From NCBI GenBank assembly GCA_938014855.1, contig CALLQM010000157.1:1-17705 (forward strand): a DNA stretch of 17,705 bases. The letters run 5' to 3'. Of the stretch, positions 7,121-14,829 are shown one piece after another. The notes below the pieces were generated by a model. That model was given only the letters and a program-made list of their open reading frames with translations. It was not told the origin of the DNA and did not search any database. The position numbers were made by a program, and so were the translations under genes. This DNA comes from an uncultured Clostridia bacterium (GTDB taxonomy: Bacteria > Bacillota > Clostridia > Oscillospirales > Ruminococcaceae). How positions within the stretch are numbered: the stretch's first letter is position 1; each line of letters begins with the position of its first letter.

Positions 7121-9094
7121 ATGGAGACTTTGCTTTATACACCCCCAATAGTAGGCTGTTTGGCGTTGATTTGTGCATGGTGGCTAGCTGCTTGGATTTT
7201 TAAAAATGATACCGGAACCGACCGCATGAAAGAAATCTCTTCGTACATACGCGAAGGGGCTATGGCATTTTTAATGCGTGAATATCGTACTGTTATTATT
7301 TTTGGGATTATTATGTTTTTTGTTTTAATGTTTGCTATTGGTATAGGAACCGCTTTAACCTTTTTACTTGGTGCACTTTTTTCTATATTTGCCGGTTTTT
7401 TTGGTATGAGAACGGCGACCTCATCAAATGTACGCACTGCTGCTGCGGCTCGTGAAGGTATGCCAAAAGCTCTAAAAATAGCATTTCGGGGCGGTGCTGT
7501 AATGGGGCTTTGTGTGGTCGGCCTTGGCATACTAGGTGTAGGCGGATTGCTGGCTGTTCTAGGCTATGAGAATGCAACGCTTTTGACTGGTTTTGGCTTA
7601 GGCGCTTCGTCTATTGCGTTATTCGGACGCGTAGGCGGTGGAATTTATACAAAGGCTGCGGATGTTGGTGCGGACCTTGTAGGAAAAGTAGAAGCAGGTA
7701 TTCCGGAAGATGACCCGAGAAATCCTGCTGTTATTGCCGATAATGTAGGCGATAATGTCGGTGATGTAGCTGGAATGGGTTCGGATCTGTTTGAATCTTA
7801 TGTAGGCTCTATCATATCTGCTATCACTCTTGCGGTTGCGATCAAAGAGATTGATCCGTTAAAAGGTTCTCTTTTCCCGCTGATATTAGCCGCAGTTGGA
7901 ATTTTAGCATCTATTATCGCAATTTTTATGGTTGGCGGTAAAAATGGAAAAAATCCAGCTAATGCACTTAATATTGGCACTTATGTAAGTGGTGCAATTG
8001 TTATTATTGCATCCTTTATCCTAAGCCGCGTATTTTTTGGCAACCTTAGTGCTTTCTTTGCGGTTACAGTAGGATTAATTGTTGGTATTTTAATAGGAAA
8101 TATAACAGAATACTTTACTTCTGCCGATCATAAACCAGTAAAAGGAATTGCAAAGCAATGTGAAACCGGTCCTGCAACGACAATTATTGATGGCTTTTCC
8201 GTTGGAATGTTGTCTACCGTATGGCCAATTCTCTTTATTGTTGTAGGAATTTTGGCCTCTTATAAGTTTGCTGGTTTATATGGCATTGCACTTGCTGCAA
8301 TTGGTATGCTTTCAACAACTGGTGTTGTTGTGGCAGTAGATGCTTATGGACCAATTTCCGATAATGCAGGCGGTATTGCAGAAATGTCCAATCTTCCGCA
8401 TGATGTACGTGAAATCACTGACCAATTGGATTCTGTCGGAAATACAACCGCTGCAATCGGAAAAGGATTTGCAATTGGTTCCGCAGCACTTACAGCACTT
8501 GCGTTATTTGTTTCCTATTCTCAAATTGCAAAGATTTCCAGTATTGATCTTTTGTCTCCAAAAGTAGTGGGCGGTTTGCTGATTGGTGGTATGCTTCCGT
8601 TCTTATTCTCTGCTCTTACTATGAAATCTGTTGGTAAAGCTGCATTTCAGATGATAGAAGAAGTTCGCCGGCAATTTAAAGCAAACCCCAAAATTATGGA
8701 GGGAACTGAAAAACCGGATTATGCCAAATGTGTTGATATTTCGACTGCCGCGGCACTCAAAGAAATGATAATTCCGGGACTGCTTGCAGTAATCAGCCCG
8801 ATCGCTACCGGAATTGTGCTTGGCGTTGAAGCGCTTGGTGGATTATTGGCAGGCTCGCTTGTCACCGGTGTTTTGCTTGCAATCATGATGTCAAATGCTG
8901 GCGGTGCATGGGATAATGCGAAAAAATATATTGAAGTTGGAAACAACGGAGGAAAAGGATCCGATGCCCATAAAGCGGCGGTCGTTGGTGATACAGTTGG
9001 TGACCCATTTAAAGATACATCCGGTCCTTCAATCAATATTTTAATAAAACTTATGACCATTGTTTCCGTAGTATTTTTGCCTTTATTTATGTAA
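7121..9094 (+). CDS. hppA: Membrane-bound, ion-pumping pyrophosphatase (K+-dependent, probably Na+ type)
   Basis: A many-helix membrane enzyme (657 aa) that hydrolyses pyrophosphate and pumps Na+ and/or H+. The substrate site motifs are complete: YTKAADVGADLVGKVE (176-191), DDPRNPAVIADNVGDNVGD (197-215), and the C-terminal Lys/Asp-rich segment NAKKYIEVG with DTVGDPFKDTSGPS. GNTTAAIGKG (440-449) has Ala444 and Gly447 where K+-independent enzymes have Lys and Thr, so this is a K+-stimulated member. In the ion gate, DLFESYVG (222-229) places the semi-conserved Glu three residues after the Asp, as in the Thermotoga Na+ pump, not seven as in the plant H+ pump. Na+ pumping is therefore favoured; mixed Na+/H+ transport is possible. 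It is a single-gene unit with its own promoter and following hairpin, and in anaerobes would save energy from biosynthetic pyrophosphate. Confidence 0.95.
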   Translation: METLLYTPPIVGCLALICAWWLAAWIFKNDTGTDRMKEISSYIREGAMAFLMREYRTVIIFGIIMFFVLMFAIGIGTALTFLLGALFSIFAGFFGMRTATSSNVRTAAAAREGMPKALKIAFRGGAVMGLCVVGLGILGVGGLLAVLGYENATLLTGFGLGASSIALFGRVGGGIYTKAADVGADLVGKVEAGIPEDDPRNPAVIADNVGDNVGDVAGMGSDLFESYVGSIISAITLAVAIKEIDPLKGSLFPLILAAVGILASIIAIFMVGGKNGKNPANALNIGTYVSGAIVIIASFILSRVFFGNLSAFFAVTVGLIVGILIGNITEYFTSADHKPVKGIAKQCETGPATTIIDGFSVGMLSTVWPILFIVVGILASYKFAGLYGIALAAIGMLSTTGVVVAVDAYGPISDNAGGIAEMSNLPHDVREITDQLDSVGNTTAAIGKGFAIGSAALTALALFVSYSQIAKISSIDLLSPKVVGGLLIGGMLPFLFSALTMKSVGKAAFQMIEEVRRQFKANPKIMEGTEKPDYAKCVDISTAAALKEMIIPGLLAVISPIATGIVLGVEALGGLLAGSLVTGVLLAIMMSNAGGAWDNAKKYIEVGNNGGKGSDAHKAAVVGDTVGDPFKDTSGPSINILIKLMTIVSVVFLPLFM

Positions 9095-9118
9095 TTTTAA
9101 AATTAATTATATTTCGTA

Positions 9119-9153
9119 AAACAGCGCAGACACTATGAGTGTCTGCGCTGTTT
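9119..9153 (+). terminator. Hairpin terminator after hppA
   Basis: Perfect 15-bp stem (9119-9133 with 9139-9153) and a 5-base loop TATGA. The T run is short (TTT, within the stem end), and AAA sits at the left foot, so it may work in both directions but less cleanly than a classic terminator. Confidence 0.75.
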
Positions 9154-9249
9154 AGTAAAGATAGCTGAATATTTTTATCATGCTATAATAATCATTGGTA
9201 AGATCAATCATAAAATGAATATTTTTTTGTAATTTGGCCATTTTATTAA
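9154..9249. other. AT-rich spacer before the ncRNA promoter
   Basis: No gene or stable structure seen. One extended -10-like TGCTATAAT (9181-9189) lacks a -35 partner and has no obvious target other than the RNA downstream. With the RNA at 9285-9650 this accounts for the 575-base gap between hppA and speD. Confidence 0.5.
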
Positions 9250-9278
9250 TTGACAAACAAATTCCGATGTGTTAAAAT
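9250..9278 (+). promoter_or_regulatory. Strong promoter for the leader RNA / polyamine operon
   Basis: Perfect -35 TTGACA (9250-9255), a 17-base spacer, and an extended -10 TGTTAAAAT (9270-9278). The start is predicted at about 9285, four bases before the closing helix of the RNA begins. It is one of the best promoters in the window. Confidence 0.88.
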
Positions 9279-9284
9279 TCGACT

Positions 9285-9650
9285 AGTTTTAGAGTCTTTA
9301 TAGGCTGCTATTATGTTAAGCAAAACAAACTTGACCATTCTATATAGAATTAAGGCCATACGGACAGCCGGGTCAACTGCCGAGTGCAGCAGAAATGCTG
9401 CGTTATTGATCGAGCTAAAAGCTCGGATTTTATAAGTTGGTTACTTCATAACCATTGTGTATTCATTGCACAACACTTGTGAAACCGTCAATAAGAGTAG
9501 TAAAAGTAATTGTTTGCTATATAGACTCTAATATATCTGCATGGTGGAATTAATTGAATTTAAAATTCAATCATAACGAATGCACGGATTGTGGAATATG
9601 ACTCAAGTGATTGCTGTGGTGTGATACTACGCGGTTACTTGAGTTTTTTT
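9285..9650 (+). ncRNA. Structured RNA with own promoter and terminator, upstream of the polyamine operon (class uncertain; raiA-motif-like?)
   Basis: The RNA is bounded by a strong promoter and a T7 terminator and contains no plausible gene. Its ends pair: 9289-9297 with 9523-9531 (9 perfect pairs) continued by 9299-9303 with 9517-9521 after one mismatch, closing a domain of about 243 nt. Inside are 9331-9336/9371-9376 (TTGACC/GGTCAA), enclosing 9337-9341/9346-9350; GCAGCA-GAAA-TGCTGC (9386-9401) with a GNRA tetraloop; CGAGCT-AAA-AGCTCG (9411-9425); TGGTTA/TAACCA (9438-9454); and 9455-9460/9468-9473. A smaller domain follows (9538-9542/9580-9584 enclosing 9553-9559/9565-9571), then the terminator. 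Size, P1-closed multi-stem layout and the segment near 9365-9425 remind me of the raiA ncRNA of Bacillota, but I cannot confirm that from memory. An unassigned polyamine- or AdoMet-responsive leader is the alternative. Confidence 0.75.
9601..9650 (+). terminator. Long intrinsic terminator between the RNA and speD (possible attenuator)
   Basis: 9601-9614 pairs with 9631-9644 (14 pairs, three of them G-U). After a bulged T9615, 9616-9620 pairs with 9626-9630, with a 5-base loop, and a T run to 9650 follows. The speD ribosome binding site GGGGAG (9657-9662) starts 7 bases later, so no promoter fits between them. Confidence 0.88.
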
Positions 9651-9669
9651 ATATTCGGGGAGTGACAAT

Positions 9670-10434
9670 ATGGAAAATAAACTGAAGTTATATGGATTTA
9701 ATAATCTCACAAAATCGCTTAGCTTTAATATTTATGATGTTTGTTATGCAAAAAGCGAAAGAGAACAGCGGGACTATGTTGCTTATATTGATGAACAATA
9801 TAATTCCGAAAGACTAACAGATATTTTATTTCATGTAACCGATATGATCGGTGCTCATGTGTTAAATGTCTCAAAACAGGACTATGATCCTCAAGGAGCA
9901 AGCGTAACGTTTTTAATTGCAGAGGAATCCATGCTGCGAGCAAAAAGTGGTGAAACGGTTGTTGCTCATTTAGACAAAAGTCATGTAACGGTCCATACTT
10001 ATCCCGAATTTCATCCGGAAACTTCAATTGCTACGTTTCGCGTAGATATCGATGTTGCCACATGCGGAGAAATTACACCTTTAAGTACACTTGATTATTT
10101 AATAGGCAGCTTTGATTCGGATATTATCACAATGGATTACAGAATTAGAGGATTTACTCGAGATATCAGCGGCAGAAAGCTGTTCAATGACCATAAAATC
10201 ACTTCCATTCAAGATTATATCGATGCGAAAACATTAGAACGGTATGATGCGATCGATATTAATATCTATCAATCTAATATCTTTCACACAAAGATGTTAA
10301 TTAAAGATGTTGAATTAAAAAATTATCTATTTAATACAGACGTTTATGAGCTGCCTCCAAAAACAAGATTAGCTATTACAAACAGCTTGAGACAGGAAAT
10401 GATTGAGATTTTCAGCGGAGCAAACGTTTATTAG
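9670..10434 (+). CDS. speD: S-adenosylmethionine decarboxylase proenzyme (SpeD)
   Basis: A cytoplasmic pyruvoyl enzyme of 254 aa, similar in size to the E. coli-type SpeD (about 264 aa) rather than the short 120-130 aa form of many Gram-positives. It makes decarboxylated AdoMet, the aminopropyl donor for SpeE. The self-cleavage site is LDKSHVTVHTYPE (101-113): cleavage before S104 creates the pyruvoyl group. H109 and C132 (ATCGEI) match the catalytic His and Cys of the family, with the 28-residue Ser-to-Cys spacing of the E. coli enzyme. The start has GGGGAG 7 bases upstream. It is the first gene of a six-gene polyamine operon; transcripts must come through the terminator 20 bases upstream, so expression may be set by readthrough. 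Confidence 0.93.
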   Translation: MENKLKLYGFNNLTKSLSFNIYDVCYAKSEREQRDYVAYIDEQYNSERLTDILFHVTDMIGAHVLNVSKQDYDPQGASVTFLIAEESMLRAKSGETVVAHLDKSHVTVHTYPEFHPETSIATFRVDIDVATCGEITPLSTLDYLIGSFDSDIITMDYRIRGFTRDISGRKLFNDHKITSIQDYIDAKTLERYDAIDINIYQSNIFHTKMLIKDVELKNYLFNTDVYELPPKTRLAITNSLRQEMIEIFSGANVY

Positions 10435-10449
10435 AAGGGAGGAGGACAA

Positions 10450-11907
10450 ATGAATTTGTCTTCACAAGACAAAGTCCCTATCTTAGAGGCTTTACAAAAT
10501 TTTAAAAAACAGCGAGTAGTTCCTTTTGACGTTCCCGGACACAAGCGCGGGCGTGGCAATATGGAACTTTCGAATTTCTTAGGGGAACAGTGTGTATCCA
10601 TAGACGTAAACTCAATGAAGCCTTTGGATAATCTTTGTCACCCGGTTTCCGTGATTAAAGAGGCGGAAGAATTGGCGGCTGAAGCGTTTCAAGCTGCACA
10701 TGCATTTTTTATGGTGAACGGTACAACTTCTGCTGTGCAGGCAATGGTGCTGTCTGCATGTAAAAAAGGAGAAAAGTTGATTGTACCTAGAAATGTTCAC
10801 CGCAGTGTAATAAATGCCATGATTGTCGGAGGAGCAATTCCTGTTTATGTAAATCCTCAAACAAATCATGAATTAGGAATTGCTTTGGGCATGTCAGTGG
10901 AAGAAGTTAAAACGGCTATTTTACAAAATCCAGATGCGAAAGCTGTTTTTGTGAACAATCCCACTTATTATGGAATTTGTTCCAATCTAAAAGCGATTAC
11001 GGAATTGGCTCATCAACATAATATGATGGTTTTAGTAGATGAGGCACACGGGACTCATTTTTATTTTAGCGATGATTTGCCAATTTCAGCGATGAGTGCA
11101 GGCGCTGACATGGCATCGGTTAGTATGCATAAATCGGGAGGTTCATTGACGCAAAGTTCTTTTTTGCTAACAGGAAAAGCGGTCAATGCTTCCTATGTGC
11201 GACAAATTATAAATTTAACCCAAACTACAAGCGGATCCTATTTGCTTTTGTCCAGTCTTGATATTTCTCGCAGAAATTTAAGTTTACATGGAAAAGAACT
11301 GTTTCATCAGGTGGCAGAAATGGCACAGTATGCGAGAGATGAAATCAATGCCATTGGGGACTATTATGCGTATTCAAAAGAATTAATTAATGGTGACACG
11401 GTCTATGATTTTGATGTCACAAAACTATCCATCCATACCTTAAATATTGGACTGGCAGGCATTGAAGTGTATGATATTTTACGTGATGAATATGATATTC
11501 AAGTTGAATTTGGGGATATTGGAAATATTCTAGCTTATATTTCAATGGGAGACCGGCAAAAAGATATTGAACGTTTAGTAAGTGCGTTATCAGAGATTAG
11601 ACGCAGATATAAAAGAGATAAAACCGGAATGTTGAGACAAGAGTATATCACTCCAAAGGTTGTACTGCCTCCGCAAAAAGCATTTTATTCAGAAAAGTAT
11701 TCACTGAAAATTGAAGAAAGTTCTGGTCATGTATGTACAGAATTTGTTATGTGTTATCCTCCGGGAATTCCGATTTTGGCTCCGGGAGAAGAAATTACTC
11801 CTGAAATTATTCATTATATTCAGTATGCAAAAGAAAAAGGCTGTTTTTTAACAGGAGCAGAGGATATGCAAATTGACAGATTGAACGTGCAAAAGGAGGG
11901 AGTTTAA
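10450..11907 (+). CDS. speA: Orn/Lys/Arg decarboxylase, probably biosynthetic arginine decarboxylase
   Basis: A PLP-dependent, fold-type-I decarboxylase (485 aa) of the Bacillus SpeA/YaaO length class, lacking the N-terminal wing domain of the larger inducible E. coli enzymes. Motifs are PGHKRGRG (29-36), the PLP aspartate in LVDEAHGTH (195-203), and SMHKSGGSLTQSS (225-237) with K228 as the Schiff-base lysine. The C-terminal domain carries CYPPGIPILAPGEEI. Arginine as substrate is inferred from the agmatinase-family gene two genes downstream; lysine or ornithine cannot be excluded by sequence alone. Product agmatine would feed that enzyme. A strong GGGAGGAGG precedes the ATG, 15 bases after speD, and the stop TAA overlaps the next ATG by one base. 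Confidence 0.9.
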   Translation: MNLSSQDKVPILEALQNFKKQRVVPFDVPGHKRGRGNMELSNFLGEQCVSIDVNSMKPLDNLCHPVSVIKEAEELAAEAFQAAHAFFMVNGTTSAVQAMVLSACKKGEKLIVPRNVHRSVINAMIVGGAIPVYVNPQTNHELGIALGMSVEEVKTAILQNPDAKAVFVNNPTYYGICSNLKAITELAHQHNMMVLVDEAHGTHFYFSDDLPISAMSAGADMASVSMHKSGGSLTQSSFLLTGKAVNASYVRQIINLTQTTSGSYLLLSSLDISRRNLSLHGKELFHQVAEMAQYARDEINAIGDYYAYSKELINGDTVYDFDVTKLSIHTLNIGLAGIEVYDILRDEYDIQVEFGDIGNILAYISMGDRQKDIERLVSALSEIRRRYKRDKTGMLRQEYITPKVVLPPQKAFYSEKYSLKIEESSGHVCTEFVMCYPPGIPILAPGEEITPEIIHYIQYAKEKGCFLTGAEDMQIDRLNVQKEGV

Positions 11908-12758
11908 TGGATCTTTGGTATTCTGAAAAACATACACCAAGCGTTAAATTTTCTATACAAGTAGAACGTCAGCTTTACAGTGCAAACAGCAAATTCCAAA
12001 GAATCGATGTTTTTGAATCGAAAGAATTTGGAAGATTCTTAACTTTGGACGGCTATATGATGCTGACAGAAAAAGACGAATTTATTTATCATGAAATGAT
12101 GACACATGTTCCAATGGCTGTTCATCCAACCGCCAGCAAAATACTTGTCATCGGAGCAGGAGATGGCGGTGTTCTCCGAGAATTAACGCGCTATCAACGG
12201 ATTAAGCAAATCGATGTGGTTGAAATCGACGAGCAGGTTGTTGAGGTTTGTAAAGAATATCTGCCGCAAACGGCATGTGGGTTTAATGATGCAAGAGTAA
12301 ACTTGTTTTATGAAGATGGGCTCAAATTTATACGCAAATGTGAGAATCAATATGATTTAATCATTGTGGATTCTACGGATCCATTTGGTCCGGGTGAGGG
12401 ACTATTTACAAAAGAATTTTACGGAAACTGTTTTAATGCACTAAAACAAGATGGAATTATGGTAAATCAGCATGAAAGTCCATTTTATAGTGAAGATGCG
12501 ATTGCAATGCAGAGAGCACATAAAAGAATTGTAGAATCTTTTGAGATTAGCCGAGTCTATCAAGCACATATTCCAACGTATCCTTCCGGTCATTGGCTAT
12601 TTGGATTTGCTTCAAAAAAATATCATCCAATTAACGATTTAGATGCGGAAAGTTGGAATCAGCTAGGGATTAAAACCCGTTATTATAATACCAAACTCCA
12701 TAAAGGAGCGTTTGCGCTGCCAAATTACGTTGAGGAGCTGCTTGCTGATGTTGAATAA
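11907..12758 (+). CDS. speE: Spermidine synthase family aminopropyltransferase (SpeE)
   Basis: A soluble aminopropyltransferase of 283 aa that moves the aminopropyl group of decarboxylated AdoMet to a diamine (putrescine to spermidine) or another amine. The N-terminal beta domain ends in EFIYHEMMTHVP (58-69). The Rossmann core has VIGAGDGGVLRE (81-92), VVEIDEQVVEV (104-114, with E106 for the donor) and IIVDSTDPFGPGEGLF (152-167), where D155 and D158 are the expected catalytic and substrate acids. The length is normal. ATG overlaps the preceding stop (TAATG), with AAAGGAGGGAG just upstream. Agmatine or spermidine as acceptor is possible, because the operon also contains a ureohydrolase and a second spermidine route; the acceptor cannot be told from motifs. 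Confidence 0.92.
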   Translation: MDLWYSEKHTPSVKFSIQVERQLYSANSKFQRIDVFESKEFGRFLTLDGYMMLTEKDEFIYHEMMTHVPMAVHPTASKILVIGAGDGGVLRELTRYQRIKQIDVVEIDEQVVEVCKEYLPQTACGFNDARVNLFYEDGLKFIRKCENQYDLIIVDSTDPFGPGEGLFTKEFYGNCFNALKQDGIMVNQHESPFYSEDAIAMQRAHKRIVESFEISRVYQAHIPTYPSGHWLFGFASKKYHPINDLDAESWNQLGIKTRYYNTKLHKGAFALPNYVEELLADVE

Positions 12759-13602
12759 AAATATAGAGACTTTTATTGGATGCGACAAAGAATATTCGCA
12801 AGCGGATTTTGTAATCTTTGGAGCACCTTTTGATTCAACCACATCTTATCGTCCGGGTACAAGATTTGCAAGCAAAGTGATGCGGTCGGAATCGTTTGGG
12901 CTTGAAACGTACAGCCCTTATCAAGATGCAGATTTGTGTGATATTTCTGTTTTTGATGGAGGAGACTTAGAACTTCCATTTGGAAACACCAAACGGGTGT
13001 TGGAAGAAATTCAAACCTATACACAAAAAATTGTCTCCGATCAAAAAATACCGGTCATGATTGGCGGCGAACACCTTGTCACATTGGGAGCAGCCAAAGC
13101 GGTATTTGAGAAATATCCAGATCTTCATATTGTTCATTTTGATGCCCATGCAGATTTAAGGGAAGATTATTTGGGTGAACAGCTTTCTCATGCTACTGTT
13201 ATGCGCAGGATATGGGATTTTGTAGGCGACAACAGAATGTTTCAGTTTGGTATTCGATCAGGAGAAAAATCCGAATTTGTTTTTGCTGATAAACATACCA
13301 TGCTCAATAAGTTTAATTTTGAACAGCTAGATCATGTGATTCGGCAATTAGCTGGGAAGCCTGTTTACTTTACGCTTGATTTGGATGTATTAGATCCTTC
13401 TGTTTTTCCTGGAACTGGTACGCCGGAGGCTGGAGGCGTTCAATTTTTAGATCTTTTGCATGCAATTCTTAAAATTGGGAAACTCAATATTGTCGGCTGT
13501 GATATCAATGAATTATCGCCTGTATATGACCAAAGTGGTGTATCGACAGCGACAGCATGTAAGATATTACGCGAAATGCTGCTTGCATTTCATAAAAATT
13601 AA
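12748..13602 (+). CDS. speB: Agmatinase / ureohydrolase (SpeB family)
   Basis: A binuclear Mn2+ ureohydrolase of 284 aa that would split agmatine to putrescine and urea. All metal-binding motifs are present: GGEH (106-109, H109), FDAHADLR (131-138, D132/H134/D136) and TLDLDVLDPSVFPGTGTPE (D211/D213). DINELSP (252-258) supplies the family Glu. The frame is open further upstream to 12712, but the ATG at 12748 has GAGGAG 10 bases away and gives the usual N-terminus; it overlaps speE by 11 bases, indicating coupling. N1-aminopropylagmatine is an alternative substrate, as used by Thermus thermophilus, where aminopropylation precedes urea removal; the family motifs do not separate the two. Arginase is less likely because the DAHAD surroundings and size fit SpeB. 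Confidence 0.9.
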   Translation: MLNKNIETFIGCDKEYSQADFVIFGAPFDSTTSYRPGTRFASKVMRSESFGLETYSPYQDADLCDISVFDGGDLELPFGNTKRVLEEIQTYTQKIVSDQKIPVMIGGEHLVTLGAAKAVFEKYPDLHIVHFDAHADLREDYLGEQLSHATVMRRIWDFVGDNRMFQFGIRSGEKSEFVFADKHTMLNKFNFEQLDHVIRQLAGKPVYFTLDLDVLDPSVFPGTGTPEAGGVQFLDLLHAILKIGKLNIVGCDINELSPVYDQSGVSTATACKILREMLLAFHKN

Positions 13603-13627
13603 TAATTAATTGTAGGGGGAATTTAGA

Positions 13628-14827
13628 ATGGGAAAAGCACTTATTATCGGCTGTGGCGGTGTTGCCAGTGTCGCGATTCAAAAATGCTGCCAAAACAGTG
13701 AAGTATTTGAAGAAATTATGATTGCAAGCAGAACGAAAAGCAAATGTGATGCTTTGAAAGAAAAGTTAAGCGGTGGCAAAACCATAATCCATACCGCACA
13801 AGTTGATGCAGATAACGTAGAAGAGCTTGTTGCTTTAATCAACCAATTTAATCCGGATGTGGTACTCAATCTTGCGTTGCCCTATCAGGATTTAACAATC
13901 ATGGATGCCTGCCTTGCAACGAAAACCGATTATGTTGATACTGCAAACTATGAGCCGTTAGATACCGCAAAATTTGAATATAAATGGCAGTGGGAATACA
14001 AAGAGCGGTTTGAAAAAGCTGGGATTACAGCGCTTCTTGGGAGCGGATTCGACCCGGGTGTGACAGGCGTATTTTCTGCCTATGCACTAAAGCATGAGTT
14101 TGATGAAATCAATGAAATTGATATTTTAGATGCAAACGCAGGAGATCATGGATATCCATTTGCAACTAATTTTAATCCAGAAATCAACATAAGAGAAGTT
14201 AGCGCAAAAGGAAGCTATTGGGAAAACGGGAAATGGGTTGAAACGGAACCTATGGAAATTAAACGAGTCTATAATTTCCCGGAGATTGGTGAAAAAGATA
14301 TGTATTTGCTTCACCATGAAGAATTAGAATCTTTGGCGCTTAATATCAAAGGAATAAAGAGGATTCGTTTCTTTATGACATTTGGACAAAGTTATCTGAC
14401 GCATCTTAAGTGCCTCGAAAATGTCGGCATGACATCCATTGAGCCAATTGATTTTAATGGCATGAAAATCGTTCCTTTGCAGTTTTTAAAAGCTGTTTTA
14501 CCCGATCCCGCTACATTGGGACCAAGAACAAAGGGAAAAACAAATATCGGATGCATCTTTAAAGGTAAAAAGGATGGAAAAGAAAAAACGTATTATTTGT
14601 ATAATGTCTGTGACCATCAAGAGTGTTATAAGGAAGTAGGTTCTCAAGCAATCTCCTATACAACAGGAGTCCCCGCAATGATTGGTGCGATGATGGTGAT
14701 GAATGGAACTTGGAAGAAACCGGGTGTCTTTAATGTCGAAGAATTTGATCCGGATCCATTTATGGATGCACTGAACAAATGGGGTCTGCCGTGGCACGAA
14801 AGTTTTAATCCGGAACTGGTAGATTAA
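13628..14827 (+). CDS. Carboxynorspermidine/carboxyspermidine dehydrogenase (saccharopine dehydrogenase family)
   Basis: An NAD(P)H-dependent reductase of 399 aa of the LYS9/saccharopine dehydrogenase-like group. The N-terminal nucleotide fold carries IIGCGGVAS (6-14) and ASRTKSKCD, followed by NLALPYQD, YVDTANYEP and LLGSGFDPGVTGVF, the block shared by this family. The full length matches carboxynorspermidine dehydrogenases. With the decarboxylase directly downstream, this is the standard pair that condenses aspartate semialdehyde with a diamine (putrescine to carboxyspermidine). Agmatine could be the amine instead, as in the cyanobacterial carboxyaminopropylagmatine route. A true lysine-pathway saccharopine dehydrogenase is unlikely given the context. 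GGGGGAA lies 8 bases before the ATG, 25 bases after speB. Confidence 0.9.
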   Translation: MGKALIIGCGGVASVAIQKCCQNSEVFEEIMIASRTKSKCDALKEKLSGGKTIIHTAQVDADNVEELVALINQFNPDVVLNLALPYQDLTIMDACLATKTDYVDTANYEPLDTAKFEYKWQWEYKERFEKAGITALLGSGFDPGVTGVFSAYALKHEFDEINEIDILDANAGDHGYPFATNFNPEINIREVSAKGSYWENGKWVETEPMEIKRVYNFPEIGEKDMYLLHHEELESLALNIKGIKRIRFFMTFGQSYLTHLKCLENVGMTSIEPIDFNGMKIVPLQFLKAVLPDPATLGPRTKGKTNIGCIFKGKKDGKEKTYYLYNVCDHQECYKEVGSQAISYTTGVPAMIGAMMVMNGTWKKPGVFNVEEFDPDPFMDALNKWGLPWHESFNPELVD

Positions 14828-14829
14828 CC

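Noticed and set aside
7135..7530. A 131-codon open frame on the minus strand inside hppA
   Set aside because: Antisense shadow of a strongly conserved membrane protein gene; no ribosome binding site and no recognisable domain.
9181..9189. Extended -10-like TGCTATAAT upstream of the RNA promoter
   Set aside because: No -35 hexamer at a fitting distance and a much better promoter 69-89 bases downstream; listed only as a weak alternative.
9285..9650. tmRNA, RNase P RNA, or classical SAM / c-di-GMP riboswitch
   Set aside because: The hallmark sequences of these RNAs that I know were not found in the region; the helix order also does not match them as far as can be judged by eye.
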